Shown in pieces: positions 44,290 through 55,760 of a stretch of DNA of 64,000 bases. Within the stretch, counting starts at the first letter, position 1. The number at the start of each line of letters is the position of its first letter. The position numbers were made by a program, and so were the translations under genes. The stretch lies in the NCBI GenBank assembly GCA_030762175.1, contig CM060831.1:141147501-141211500 (forward strand). The letters are read 5' to 3'. The notes under the pieces are model-generated. The model ran no database searches. It saw only the letters and a program-made list of their open reading frames with translations, and had not been told where the DNA came from. Origin of the DNA: Metallyticus violacea (lineage: Eukaryota > Arthropoda > Insecta > Mantodea > Metallyticidae).

Positions 44290-45115
44290 TTCGTTCATAT
44301 ACAGAGTGTTGCCTAATACATTTCAACCTTCAGTATGGCACATGCGCGGTAACTTGTAATTGGCGGGAGGGGAAAGTGTGGAAAAGGTGGTACGTACAAT
44401 GGAATACCATCTTGGATTACCATAATGGCTTGGAAAGTTCCAAGAACGGTGAAGAGTCCAAGAACTTAGACGCGGTTTTTGATGTTCAGCGCGTTTAGGT
44501 GTGAGTCAAAAACGTTTAGGCCTAATGCTAAAGGAGATCAAGTTCTATCCTTATGAAATACTTCTCAGCAAAGATAAAAAATATAGTTGACCTGTTCTGC
44601 CTAGTAATGGAAAACCCAGTCATTTCGTATAATTTGTTAATGATCGACAAGGGCCATTTTCAACTTCCGAAGTATGTCAAACAAAACACTGGTCACCGGT
44701 GAACGCTGCGGAGGTGCATGAACTGCCGTTACAATCTCCCAAAGTAACAGTCACATGTGGAGTTGATGTTTTGGGTATTGTAAGCCCATATTTCTTTAAA
44801 GACGGCGACGTAGAAACTGTTAATTCAGAATATATTGAAAGACTTTGTTGAATCACACGATTGTTCGGCAATGTTATCTCTCATTTCCGAGAAATAGCTT
44901 GGCCTGCTCAGTTACCCGATCTTACTATTTCATATTTCTTTCTGTGGGAATATTTAAGGGTCGTTGTGTTCCGGAGAATACGTGCACTCGGGCGAGCTTT
45001 CAGTTATTGATGAGCATCTGTGGAGCCGTGAGTGTACAAGAAACACTTACAAGATTGCATAGATTTCAAAGTCGGCCTTCTGTCCGATGTACCTAACGTT
45101 GAAAAGTTACATTTG
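44290..45115 (+). pseudogene. IS630/mariner-type transposase remnant keeping part of the DDE core
   Basis: Plus-strand segments in order: SARLGVSQKRLGLML and KEIKFYPYEIL (helix-turn-helix and linker), EVHELPLQSPKVTVTCGVDV, GIVSPYFFKD, ETVNSEYIERL (between the first and second catalytic blocks), then in another frame HFREIAWPAQLPDLT followed by YFFLWEYL. Intact relatives have SPDLTPCDFFLWGYLK here; the catalytic Asp is replaced (ISYFFLW). The N-terminus is missing and the frame shifts several times. At about 44300, ACAGAGTGTTGCCTAATAC may be a decayed end like the GGGTGTCCCATAA ends of the 12.9 kb element. Same broad family as the 11, 13, 25 and 28 kb units, but the only one keeping the middle. 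Confidence 0.68.
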
Positions 45116-45710
45116 TAATAATGGGTAATATATACCATGTTTCGCAGTATTTATAAGGGTTTAGCTATTTTTTCTTTCCTTGTTTGAATTCAATTATTCA
45201 CTTTAATGAGTATTGGGAATATATAAAAATTGTAATGAATAATGAGAGTACTTAAAGAGTAACGGATATATGTAATGTATAATGTATAGTGTAACTAGAG
45301 TAAGAAACATATTGTAATCAGGATATGGCAAAGCAAAATAAGAAATATTAAGGGAATAAAGGCGACTTGCCATCTTTGACGTGACGCAACCCGGAAGGAC
45401 TGTGTAAACAGAGCAGCCTTCTTATGTCTCTAGGAAGACTCTTTAAACTTAAACAATTACTTGATATACTTATTAGCGATGCGTGACTTACTAGGTCGCA
45501 CGTATGTACATTACGGAATGAGAAAGATTTCTTAAAGAAATTTTTTAAACATACAGCTAATGCAACTAGGAAAAAGTTTGCCTTTTCTCAACACATGCGA
45601 CCCATTTATTGGTGTCATAATAAAATTGATATTAGGCCCACGTGCTTAATATTCGCCTCGTGTAAGAAGTGTATGAGTAACATTTCATTAGTCAACACAT
45701 TATAATTAGC
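45116..45710. other. Unannotated sequence
   Basis: Nothing recognised. Confidence 0.35.
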
Positions 45711-45722
45711 ACTGTCCCTTCT

Positions 45723-46022
45723 GTACCGCCACGGGTGGCCGAGGTCGTTAAGGCACGGACTCGTGAGCGGGAGGTCTGCGGTTCGAATCCCGCCAGGACC
45801 GTCCCCCCTGACTGGGGTTTTTTCCAGGTTTTCCTCAGTCTTCATAACTGGCAAATGCCGGGGAGGTACCTAAAACTTAGGCCTGGAACGCTTCCTTCCT
45901 TAAAAAAAAAATCCTTTCCCAATTTATCATTTCATTTCATGTATCATCAGTGTCCACCGCCTGTGGTGCCTCAGTAGTAAAAACGGGCGTTAAACACTAC
46001 TCAAAAAAAAAAAAAAAAAAAA
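45723..46022 (+). mobile_element. SINE A, young-looking copy with target-site duplication
   Basis: Among the most intact SINE A copies. A-box-like TGGCCGAGGTCG is at 45736-45747 and a perfect B-box GGTTCGAATCC at 45780-45790. The head ends in GCCAGGACCGTC, the body carries GGCAAATGCCGGGGAGGTAC, and the A tail is about 18-20 bp. The 12 bp direct repeat ACTGTCCCTTCT is perfect at both ends (45711-45722 and 46023-46034). The perfect duplication and intact boxes argue for recent insertion. An inverted SINE A follows 66 bp later. Confidence 0.96.
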
Positions 46023-46088
46023 ACTGTCCCTTCTCTGGACAGCACCATTGTATAAAAAGGCCTCCAAGATCTATGGAGGCAGGAGAGA

Positions 46089-46374
46089 TTTTTTTTTTTT
46101 GAATGTTGTTTAATGCCCCTATTTACTACTGAGGCACCACGGGCGGTGGACACTGATGATACATGAGATGAAATGATATATTGGGAAAGGATTTTTTTTA
46201 GGAAGGGTATGTTCCAGACCTAAGTTTGGGGTACCTCCCCGGCATTTGCCATTTATGAGGACTGAGGAAAACCTGGAAAAAACTTAGTCAGGGAGGACGG
46301 TCCTGGTGGGATTCGAACCCCAGACTTCACGCTCACTAGTCCGCGCCTTAACGACCTCGGCCATCCTTGGCGGT
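46089..46374 (-). mobile_element. SINE A, minus member of a tail-to-tail pair
   Basis: A T12 tail is followed by TTGTTTAATGCCCC, the body in reverse, and the head image CTCGGCCATCCTTGGCGGT. Head mutations relative to the plus copy indicate greater age. It pairs with 45723-46022 to form a ~280 bp inverted repeat with a 66 bp spacer. Confidence 0.92.
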
Positions 46375-47880
46375 CCTTAAGGATTTATTTTACAATAATC
46401 CTGAAATATGTCTGTCTGAGTTTCAGAAACTATCTTTTCAAATTTGGGCTGAGTATTCGATACTCACACAAAGATATCCTTTTCAAGTTCAAGGTAAATT
46501 CTCGCTTTGTTTTGATTGCAGTTATAAACGTAAAACTTGTTTCACATAAATGTGAGTTTCTAAATGACATCAACAATGAGCTTCTTTTACATTTTTGATG
46601 TTTCCTTGCATTCTTTTAATCGAAACTTGTATGCTTTGGAAAGAGCATATTCTAATTTTGAAAACTTATCAATACTTCCAAAGTATTTTCTTTTTATATG
46701 TTGTAATTTCAGCCTGTTAAACAACTCTATCAGCATGCAGTACCCAATTGCTGCAATTGTTTTGAGATTAAAAAGCGGTTGTTTACAATTGTGCAAATTT
46801 AATTCTTTGTTAAATTTGACAAACTGAGAATTTGTCGTATTGCACAAGTGAATTTCTAGTGAATTCTTAAATTACCTGAATGAAAAGTGATGTCCACCAG
46901 AATTCAAGTATCTTTAAAACCCTGTTCAATTTACCCCTGAAAGTTATGTAGACAACTTGGTAAACTATTGTTCGAAAATATCATCAAGAAAGGTACAAGA
47001 AACAATTTCGATGGTAACTGCAGCGCCAGTTCGAGTTACTTGTCATACCAGAATATTTAGTATCATGTGACAGCAAATACTTCCATTTTGGCAACTCTCT
47101 GGAAGATTTTCAATAAAATGATTGTTTTTGCTTTTGTGCAAACTTCTATTTTTCACTTTGCTGTTAAGCATGGTAGTGAGCGGTCGCTAACAAAATTCTC
47201 ACCCTCAAAAAGTTTAGGAACTACCGATTTAAACCAATTTATCATTTATTGCCAACTAAAGTTGTTCTTCTCAGTGAAGAGAGTTTGTAGTTGAACTGTT
47301 CTCTTCGTCGTGTTTAGCAAGAATTCTTTAGATGATGGCTTAATCGCCAGGAGAGCTGGAAGGGTGAGTTTGGTGCCTTTGCAAGTAATTGATTCGTGAT
47401 AAAGGCACGGTGGCCGCAGTAATCTGAGCCCAGGCCATCAATCATAGCGGCCCCGCAAACACGGACTCCCTATCCATCACCAACATAATCACCTCATGTC
47501 ATGCCACCGGATAAACCCCTTTATGGCCTCGTTAGCTGCCATTTCTGGTCCAATTTTACAATTTCCTTCTCCTTTGTTACCTGACTTTACGTTGCATGAG
47601 CCGCAACATCGTTTTTTGTTACCTTCCGCCCTTCTCACTGACGCATACACGAGGACTCAATTAGAACGTAGTCTAGCAAATCTGATGCTAATTCCGACGC
47701 ATTTACTACTGCGTGGTCTTCACTTTGTATCGTAGCTTCATCTTTAAGTTATTGGATTTTAAATCAAGTAGAGAGTTACACTATTTTCCACACTCATTAC
47801 ACGTAACTAACGGTTGAAAAGCTCAATAAAATATGTAAAGGCTACTTAGTTGGCTGTGTACGGGAAGAAGGGAGTCGTCA
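46375..47880. other. Unannotated sequence
   Basis: Small frames on both strands at 46564-46847 and at 47496-47735 carry no recognised motif. The stretch 47390-47740 is GC-richer and could be an unfamiliar repeat or decayed exon. Confidence 0.35.
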
Positions 47881-47889
47881 CGTCTAAAT

Positions 47890-48035
47890 TTTACATGTGC
47901 AGGTGGAGCTTGTAATTATTATAAAGCAGGCTTTGTCAGCGCGTGTTTGTGGGTTCATATGCTACTCGGTCTTTCATTGTGTATAAATTATGTTGATTAT
48001 TCTTCGTTAGTTATGCTGTTCTTTGAATATAGTCT
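47890..48035 (+). repeat. Dispersed TATA-containing repeat, copy 1
   Basis: Shares blocks with 54460-54606: ACATGTGCAGGTGG against ACATGTACAGGTAG, then CTCGGTCTTTCATTGTGTAT against CTCGGTGCTTTCACTGCGTA, TTCTTCGTT and TTCTTTGAATAT. The TATAAA box lies within the best conserved block. It may be the promoter end of an unidentified retroelement or duplicated gene. Confidence 0.45.
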
Positions 48036-48157
48036 GGAAGAGTAGATTTTTATTTTCGATAATATTTTATTGTTATTTTATTTTGCAATGCTTATATCCC
48101 AATAACTTGTATCTGTATCAAGGAACAATACTACAGATTGATTTTTATTCTTTTACA

Positions 48158-48439
48158 CTTTTTTTTAATGATTTATTTATGGACGCTCTTTAACAGCTCA
48201 GGTCATCAGCGTCCCATTCAACTCAGGGCGTGAAACGGCCTACAACTTTTGCTCAGAGGCCTCTCTTTCAGGCTTCAGGTTCTTTTCGTGCCGTAAATGT
48301 ACGACACGGGACCCACGGCTTTACTTCCCTTCCGAAGAAAGCCGTACTTAGGATTTTTATGCGCCGAAAAAATCCATCGGTCCTGGCCGGGTTCGAACCC
48401 GCAATCTTGGGTTTAGGAGGCAAGTATGGTAACCACTTC
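48158..48439 (-). mobile_element. SINE B, 5-prime truncated, with target-site duplication
   Basis: Minus-strand SINE B with a well-kept body (GTGCCGTAAATGTACGACAC, CGAAAAAATCCATCGGTCC, GGCCGGGTTCGAACCCGC). The head stops at GGTAACCACTT, so the outermost ~20 bp are missing. Even so, TCTTTTACA flanks it (48149-48157 and 48440-48448), so the truncation happened at insertion. Confidence 0.9.
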
Positions 48440-48449
48440 TCTTTTACAT

Positions 48450-49685
48450 TATCAATACAATTTAAATTACAGATTTTAAAACTACAGTACTAATATTATA
48501 ACTAAACAAAGCTAAAACTTAAAAAACTAAACCGGTACTGGAAACCAGCACAAAAATAGTTTAACTATAATATATAATTAACCTACAACTGCTGCTGGTA
48601 CCCTTATAATAGTATAAATAATTTTTTACACTTCATTTATATTTCAAGCAAAAAAGTAAATATCTTCACTCTTAAATTAATTACATTTTCAATTTTTATA
48701 CAATTTTAAATCTAAAACTCTTTATTTCTGCTAACCCTCGGTATCCGGGTTGCTCCCCACCGGAATTCTAGGCAACAGCACCTCTTCTTCTACATTTCAA
48801 CTTTATCTGTAAATTCCTCATCATATATTTAGATTCCTTGTTAGTGCTTTTTACTTCTGTGCTTCTTCTTTCTCGTTCTACTTTTTCCATATATTCTTCA
48901 TATTTTCCTTCTTCTCGTGTTCTCTGTCTACTTCTCCTCTCAGCTGCTCCCTTTCCGCCCGAAGACTACCATTGTTCTCTTTTTCTGTTAATTCTTCTCC
49001 CCTCTTCGGATTCAATGTGAATGTTACCTTCTTCATCTTGTTTTACGATACATACGTGAAAATGGATTCTTGCAGAGAACAGATAAGGTGAGCCGCAGGA
49101 AAATATTATGGTCATTGTGTTCCATAAAGAAACTCTTCGCCAACTTGTTAAAAAGTTAGTAAAGCCAGGATATCTCAATGACAAGAAACGTGTTACAAAC
49201 TAACAATTTACTGCCTCTGAGGAGCACCGTTTTAACATCTCTTATAATATAATATAATGCTTCTTATTATGAGTTTTAAATGGTATCATTTTAAGCTTTG
49301 AGTAAAATTGTAATACCAAAATATAAATACCAAAATGAAAATGAAAATTAATAAATTTACGAGGTAACTTTGATTTGCCTTTTTTTTTTTTTTTTTTTTG
49401 GTTGCAGCTTTTGTATTTTCCCAGTGGTCCGTAATTCAAATAATTTCACGTTTAATCCATGTACCATGCACTATTTTAACACAGCGCTTAATATTCATAA
49501 ATAAATTGATAGTTATAGCTTAGTTTTACAGCAGTATTTCCAAAACGATCTTTATTTCAAAAATATTTCGGTATATGTCATTAGAAAAAATTGGAAGAAA
49601 TGTAACCTTTATTTGGATAACGTTAACAATTTCGCAGCGGCGGTAACTAGTGATTTTAATGTATTAGATGGGATAAGGTGTAATT
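48450..49685. other. Unannotated sequence
   Basis: Pyrimidine-rich at 48780-49010, giving a meaningless Leu/Ser-rich frame. A T tract of about 19 lies at 49381-49399. No element recognised. Confidence 0.4.
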
Positions 49686-49689
49686 TTTT

Positions 49690-49910
49690 TTACTTTTATT
49701 GTTGCTAAAGGTGATACAGTCATATATCAATACTTCGCTAACCATTGAATCAAGGTTCCCGGGCTAAAACCCGGTCGATAGGTTTTTCGGGACTAGTCCT
49801 CCGGGAGGGTCTTAAATTATGGGTTCCGTATCACAGATTTATTACACGTTAAAACACTCCATGACTAAAAAAAGAGACTCCTGGACAAAATGACTGGTGT
49901 TTCGATTTTA
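49690..49910 (+). mobile_element. SINE C, older copy
   Basis: Matches 62917-63110: a T-arm-like CCCGGGCTAAAACCCGGTCG, then GATAGGTTTTTCGGGA, CCTCCGGGAGGG, GGGTTCCGTATCACAGATTT and CTAAAAAAAGAGACTCC. The 5-prime head is decayed. A SINE A begins within a few bases of its end. Confidence 0.72.
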
Positions 49911-49913
49911 AGT

Positions 49914-50190
49914 ACCGTCAGGGTGCTGAGATCTTTAAGGCGAGGACTCGTGAGTGGGAGGTCTGGGGTTCGAATCCCGCCAGGACGTCCTCCTTACTGA
50001 GTTTTTTTTTTCCAGGTTTTCCTCAGTCCTCATAAATGGCAAATGCCGGGGAGGTGCCCTAAACTTAGGCCTGGAACATTTCCTTCCTTAAAAAAAATCC
50101 TTTCCCAATATGTCATTTCATGTATCATCGGTGTCCACCGCCTCTGGTGCCTCAGTAGTTAAAACGGGCGTTAAACACTACTCAAAAAAA
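49914..50190 (+). mobile_element. SINE A, plus strand, abutting SINE C
   Basis: The head is partly rearranged (ACCGTCAGGGTGCTGAGATC), but the perfect B-box GGTTCGAATCC and the body GGCAAATGCCGGGGAGGTGC are present, ending AACGGGCGTTAAACACTACT plus A8. No clear target duplication. Confidence 0.9.
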
Positions 50191-51335
50191 ATCAGTTAAA
50201 ATTTTTGCCATTTAGTGCAGCCTAGCACTAGATGGCAACTAAAGCAATGAGCTGATTACTAATCTTCTAACATCTATAATTGTTAAGTGTAAATTCAAAT
50301 AGTTCATATCAGGACCCGAAACAGGCCTTAGGCCTAAGCCTTCTTAGTCCATGGTAATATTAATATTATTACATTAAATTGTTGTTTAAAGATGCGATTA
50401 TCTTGTGGTGAAAGTAGTGCACTTGAGCATGCACAACAATGGAATCAGTCAAGTTAATCTTAGAAATCAGTTCAATGATGATTATGCAATATAACTAATT
50501 GTACTTCAGTGTGATTTAAAAACCTCTACGAAGAAAGCAAGAATTAAAATAATATCAAATGTCTTATAAAATATCCACTTAAATATATTAATAACCATTA
50601 CATTCCATATTAAACCCAGGTTGCTAACACTAGAATATTATAAATATTTTATACATAACATAATAATGCTAATTCTAAACAAGCGCTTCGGAATTAATGA
50701 GTCTTTTCACTCCAATTGGCTATAAATTAATCTGTGGGGGAAAAGTACTGCGCGAGTGGTCGATACCTGTATGGTTCGTCCTGTAAAATGACCCGGTTCA
50801 CTAGCAGCAGTACTATTGAAAGAAATTATGAATTATTTAACACTCCTTAGCAACGTCCCGTTTGATTTTAAAACATTCTTTGACTTCCGTTTTATAAATG
50901 ATTACTGCTGTGTTAGAGATTTATGCTAGCGGTTAATGCTTTAATTTTTTACTATTTATTGGCAAGTTTAAAGGAATTTAATATGTTTCATGTTCGAAGA
51001 TCGTAGTCGGAACCTAGTAGATTAAAAAAACAAAACAGTAAACTAAATACATAAAAAGGTTAAAAGAATAGGATGACTTTTTTTGTTTCAAATTTATTAA
51101 CATTTCCATTTTTCTGGATTTTAAAAACGTTCTACCTTAACCCTTTTCCATAGAAAAAACAAGGGCAAGTGTATTTATTTATCTAGTGCTGTACCTAAAG
51201 GCATGCTTCTTGTTCAGTTACTAGGGTGATTTACGCATTTCATTAGGGCGGTTCAATAACCGGACTTCCTACAGGCCCTGACATAATGATGGCAAATCCT
51301 TGCTGTTTGCATTAATAGGTAATCCCCATAATTAT
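50191..51335. other. Unannotated AT-rich sequence
   Basis: Nothing recognised. Confidence 0.35.
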
Positions 51336-51339
51336 GTTT

Positions 51340-51430
51340 CCAAGCATGGTACTGGCAAGAAGGATTTGAATCGGGGACCAAAATTCTATTGTCGACTGGT
51401 ACAACAACCGCGTACCTACACGCTAATGGG
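51340..51430 (-). other. tRNA-like segment (possible SINE head)
   Basis: On the minus strand TAGGTACGCGGTTGTTGTAC followed by GGTCCCCGATTCAAATCC has the order of a D-arm and a B-box (CGATTCAAATCC) with tRNA-like spacing. The acceptor stem does not pair well, so it is not a functional tRNA. Confidence 0.35.
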
Positions 51431-51689
51431 CTCAGTAAGTTTACTGAGGTCCCTATTGAGCAAAGTCTGCCTTATTGTAGCATTAGAGGCAACATTTGTT
51501 GTGTACTGTGTGCACAAGGAAAACGAAGGTTGAATGAAAAGTTATGCTTCCATTTCTCTTATTGAATAGGAGCGTATTAGTAAATGAAACATGGCAATAG
51601 CCCTTAGAATGCACACTTTAATTATCTACATACAATACTTTTCATACCATCAAATAACTCACCAATTCTTGGCCACACATAAATAAGTC
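51431..51689. other. Unannotated spacer
   Basis: Nothing recognised. Confidence 0.3.
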
Positions 51690-52646
51690 CAAAGACCGGA
51701 ATTTCAGGCATTTATTTTGGTTAAAACAGGCAGGGAAAAAAGCAATTAGTTTTCTGAAATTAGGTATTATTTAATTAAAATATGTATTTATTAAAAGTGA
51801 CAACAGAGAGTAATATCATTTATTATTAATGAACATAGGCCGGAAGAACTCATACCAGTTACAGAACATTCAGAAATGTTGATCAAGACCAAATAAAATA
51901 GTTTTGAATAGTGTTGGCGAATGAGCAAAAGATACGCAGTGGTTTCTGGTCGAGTTCATTTTCTGTTTATGCATTTATAGGGGAATCAGGTTAGTGTTTC
52001 TCTTACTTCCGTATTGAACACATTGTAGGGACGGTTTATTCCACAGCTGTATCGCTCTCATCTTTCTTGCTTGCATTTGTTTGTTACATTTATGTAGCTG
52101 AGAAGTTACTCCCACCACATATTTCCTAGAATTATCTAGCTCAGATCGATATAAAGTCATTTGCCTGGACTATTCAAAACTACAGTACTTCCCTCATCCT
52201 CTCTCATTCCTGGTATTCGTATGCCGGAGGTAACCGTGCGTTTCTTTCACTAATAAAAGTTCTGCTATTTAAAGAACTTAAGTGAGTGGATTGAGGAGAG
52301 AGTTTTTGACTCCTTGAAAAGAAATAAATGTATAACAAGATTCTCAATTGATATTTTTGGGAGGTGAACGTGCCATTTAATTTTTATAGCTTTTTCACTT
52401 CGATATATTAAATTCGTTATTTGCTTTTTAAAATACGTAAATAATGGCAGAAAAAATCCATAACGATGGAAAACAGGCAAAATAAATTGTTTTAAATCTT
52501 AAAATCGGAAACAGAAACCAAGAAAGGCCAAAAAAAAAAAAAAAGATAAAATAAAATAAAAGCTATCACTCCACGTTCATTTTTATCTGAATATTAAATA
52601 TATCCGTTCAGATAGTAAAACCATTTTGCGTAACTTCCGGGCTCTG
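51690..52646. mobile_element. Non-autonomous hAT-like DNA element, copy 2
   Basis: Same element and orientation as 2378-3362. The left end is slightly decayed (CAAAGACCGGAA). The right end TTCCGGGCTCTG is the exact inverse of the left end of copy 1. Flanking octamers AATAAGTC and AATGACAA match at only 4 of 8 positions, so the duplication is not convincing here. It carries about 957 bp, no transposase frame, and small indels relative to copy 1. Frames at 51975-52160 and 52265-52480 are incidental. Confidence 0.68.
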
Positions 52647-53147
52647 AATGACAAGTGTTGGTCAAAACGATCTCCAATTTTACGATGTGTACACTAATTA
52701 AGACATATTATGCGGACACATCATCTGTTAGGATTGTATAGTTATTTAAAAAATATTAACTACGAAGATTGGAGCTATATTGGTACATGTCGACTGCAGA
52801 TATTGGCGGACGAACGGTTTTCTCTTGTACAGGCAATCAAAATCTTTCAATTGCCCATACCATGCACGGATAGATTTATCTGTTGATGTCCCTCCCATAT
52901 TCTGTTCAAAAGCGACTTAAACTGTAATCATGGTCTTGGCAGCATGGAGTTTCAGAACACGCAATGCCTTTTCCACTTCTGCTGTCACTATTTTCACAAA
53001 CCGCCATCTGATGATCGACGGCTCAAAGTATGTTTTAACATTAGAACACCGGAGCCTCAAGTTTCTCCTAAAACGGCCGTTAGAGGACAATACAACTTTC
53101 TTATGCATTTTTAATCATTTTGCTCACTGAAAACTATGGAATTTCTT
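52647..53147. other. Unannotated sequence
   Basis: Overlapping 60-odd codon frames on both strands at 52917-53130 are not recognisable. Confidence 0.35.
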
Positions 53148-53470
53148 GCTTATCGCCTTCTAGGCTGCTGCGATGGTATAGATGGAACGATTTTGCTGCT
53201 AAGTTGCAGGTCAGGTTCGAATCCATTTTGCATTTAGCTCCCGGAGTGAGTTTGTATATACTTGATGTCTGCTCAGTATCACGTAGTTAAGAGCTCTTCT
53301 GCCTCAGGCGGATGAAATTTCTTACTTACCAGACGACTGTAGTGATGCAGAGGAAACTAAGTGGCTTCTGAACTGTGAACCAGGTTCGAATCCAGCTTGA
53401 ATTGAGCTTGTGGTTTTAGATATATTTATGTTCATGGTTTTTGCTCACGTATCACGTATGTTTAGTGCTT
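53148..53470 (+). repeat. Tandem pair of tRNA-like (SINE-like) units
   Basis: Two diverged units about 179 bp apart share a start (GGAATTTCTTGCTTA / GAAATTTCTTACTTA), a tRNA-like part ending in a perfect B-box GGTTCGAATCC (53214-53224 and 53393-53403) and a downstream CACGTA block. In unit 1 GATGGTATAGATGGAACG could be an A-box region. This is different from SINEs A, B and C and looks like a dimeric or tandemly duplicated SINE. Confidence 0.6.
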
Positions 53471-53758
53471 TATGTCCCCAAGCCCCTGGGCCTGTTCATT
53501 TAATTTGTTGGTAATTCAATGATTCATTCACATATTTGTTCGTTCATCTTTTATAGTTCATTCAAGGTAAATGGTTTTATTTAAAACGGATTTATTTATT
53601 TTTTATTTCAAGTATAAGTGCATGCTTTGTTCGAAAATAAGAAATATTTTATTATACGAATTGGGTTTGCTGTATGCTATGTAGTAACAAATTATATGTA
53701 CAAAAAGTCATGTTAAACAAACATAGTTTATATCTGTACAGAAAGCTGTTCCATTGAA
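53471..53758. other. Unannotated spacer
   Basis: AT-rich, nothing recognised. Confidence 0.3.
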
Positions 53759-54216
53759 ATATCTCAGAGATATTGATATGACACATTTAGCAGAGTTTTT
53801 GATCATACAAGAGCCACATTCAATTTTTTTACATTTCGAACAACTGTCTTTGGTTTTTTCTTATAAAGTCAATTTGGCATATCTTGCATTTAGCGGCCTT
53901 AGATGTTCCTTCGTCGTTATTAATCAGCCACGAGTGATGGTGACAGTAATCGATGAAAGCTACGTGAAAATGGAAAGCTAAACGAAATTTTAGACACGGA
54001 TTCAAGAGCTGATAAACAAGAACTCACGCTTTGTGCTACAGAGAGTTGTTCAGTTTGAACTACTCAATAAATCGAGTAAGAAACGTGGGTAAGGAATCGG
54101 TCAATTAACCGCCTCCGGGAACCCATGATAAATTTACTAATACTTTAAAAATTTACGCCTGAAATGCAAAAAAATATTGGTGATCAATTGACCGCCATTG
54201 GATGTTCTAGTGTTAA
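53759..54216 (-). mobile_element. piggyBac-like deletion remnant
   Basis: On the minus strand CKICQIDFI is followed, after a frame change, by EKTKDSCSKCKKIECGSCM. The cysteine pattern is that of the C-terminal cysteine-rich (RING/PHD-like) domain of piggyBac transposases. Only about 250 bp away the plus strand reads GGATGTTCTAGTG directly followed by TTAA (54213-54216), so inward from TTAA the end reads CACTAGAACATCC, a piggyBac-type terminus and target site. GATCAATTGACCGCC and GGTCAATTAACCGCC (54182 and 54097) are subterminal repeats. The catalytic part is missing and the other end was not found. Confidence 0.6.
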
Positions 54217-54459
54217 AGGCAGTAAAACTAAAGCGACAAGTTTCTTCATATCACTGTGTAAAACGCGTCAAGAACAAGTGAATGTTTAGAACAATATGTT
54301 TTTTTAAAACTCCGCAACTTTTTGATTTAGCTTTTGAGGGCATTTCAACATTTATTTTCCTTACAGTAATAGATGTCCACAAATGCAGTGAAGTTATTTT
54401 AATAATGAGCAGGCAGATCGCGGCAGCGCATTGGGAGAAGTCAGTCAAGGCCGCATAAT
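54217..54459. other. Unannotated spacer
   Basis: Part of a 96-codon minus frame (54251-54541) with no recognisable domain. Confidence 0.3.
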
Positions 54460-54606
54460 ACATGTACAGGTAGCAATTTACAATCAGTTTAGGAGAGATG
54501 AGTGGTTGTGCTTTCATGCATTCATTGCTCGGTGCTTTCACTGCGTATAAAAGTGTACTAATTGCTCTTCGTTTTTATGCCAGTACTTAAATACATTCTT
54601 TGAATA
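54460..54606 (+). repeat. Dispersed TATA-containing repeat, copy 2
   Basis: Counterpart of 47890-48035, with TATAAAAG at 54546-54553. Sequence after the box (TTGCTCTTCGTTTTTATGCC) is also shared in outline. Identity of the parent element unknown. Confidence 0.45.
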
Positions 54607-55748
54607 TTTCAACAGTATGGCGCACAGCGGTGGGCGCTGTATAAGAAATAGGGCTCCAAAATGTGTTCGGCATTAGAATGGGACTTGAGAGAAATGCCAC
54701 AATACTTTGAAACGTTGAACCTTGCAAGTTTTCCTCGCTGTGCATTAATTGTGGGGTCTTTATTTGTGATCCATAATAAATAACAAATGCAACGTGAACC
54801 TTTGAAAGCTACTGGTTAAATAAATGTTTTTAGTTAAGTTTTGTGAGGAAGTTTTTCAAACAATTGTAATATTCTATTTTGCAAATGTTGTAAGTTTAAG
54901 ATCTTCGTAGGTCTGCTGTTACAATATAGCCTTAAGAACTTATGGTGTTTGTATTTTAGGTAATTTTACATATTAGGTCCTTTTGTGAAGTTTTTAAAGG
55001 GGGGGTATTTTAGGATTTTAGGCCGCAAAAATCCGGTCCCTGCTTATAAACAATTTGTGAGTTCAGAATGGTTACAAAATGTTTCTTGTTTACAGCTGTA
55101 GAAACAAATATCGTATTTACGCAATCTAATGCGCACCGTTTAGTGCAAATATAGTATTCAAAATTGCAGTATGCATTAGATTCAATGACTCGAGTTCAAA
55201 TCTATTTCGTAGTTCGTCAGCAACTTCATTCATATTTATCGTTTATTACGTCATAATACATCGCTGCAAATCTCGACTTCCTTACATTTATTGTTGACCT
55301 ATTATTGCTTAGAGCGTTTGAATAGTAGGTAGTCACGAAATGGAAGGCAAACAGAGAAGAACATCTTGTGATGCTACTTTCAATTCTTAATGCTGATAAT
55401 ATAAAATGGTAACAGAAAATCAAGAAGAGAGTTTAATGTAGCTGAGAGGAACGTTCGCTTGTGGCAGCCACAGAAATTGGCATTATTTGCAACTGAAGCT
55501 AGTAGGAAGAAATTCACGCAAAGGAAGACATCCTGACATGAAAGAAAAAGTTTTGGAATTCGTACATAAAAGAACGGGCAACCTGTGACTAGTGACACCA
55601 TAAGAAATAACGTTTTCTTCATTGACCTACGCCAACTGTCCTGGCAACAGCACGAGTGATGGATTTTGTCCTACGTGCTCCAAGATGTAACAATAGTCCA
55701 CTTATAAATTCTGTGTTCTGATCCTTTTATGAAGTGGACGGACTTATC
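54607..55748. other. Unannotated sequence
   Basis: No element recognised. Short minus frames at 55226-55622 have no motif. Confidence 0.35.
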
Positions 55749-55760
55749 TCTAAGACGCCG

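Noticed and set aside
45726..45803. Functional tRNA gene at the SINE A heads
   Set aside because: A and B boxes are good, but the sequence does not fold into a full cloverleaf with a matched acceptor and always continues into the SINE body.
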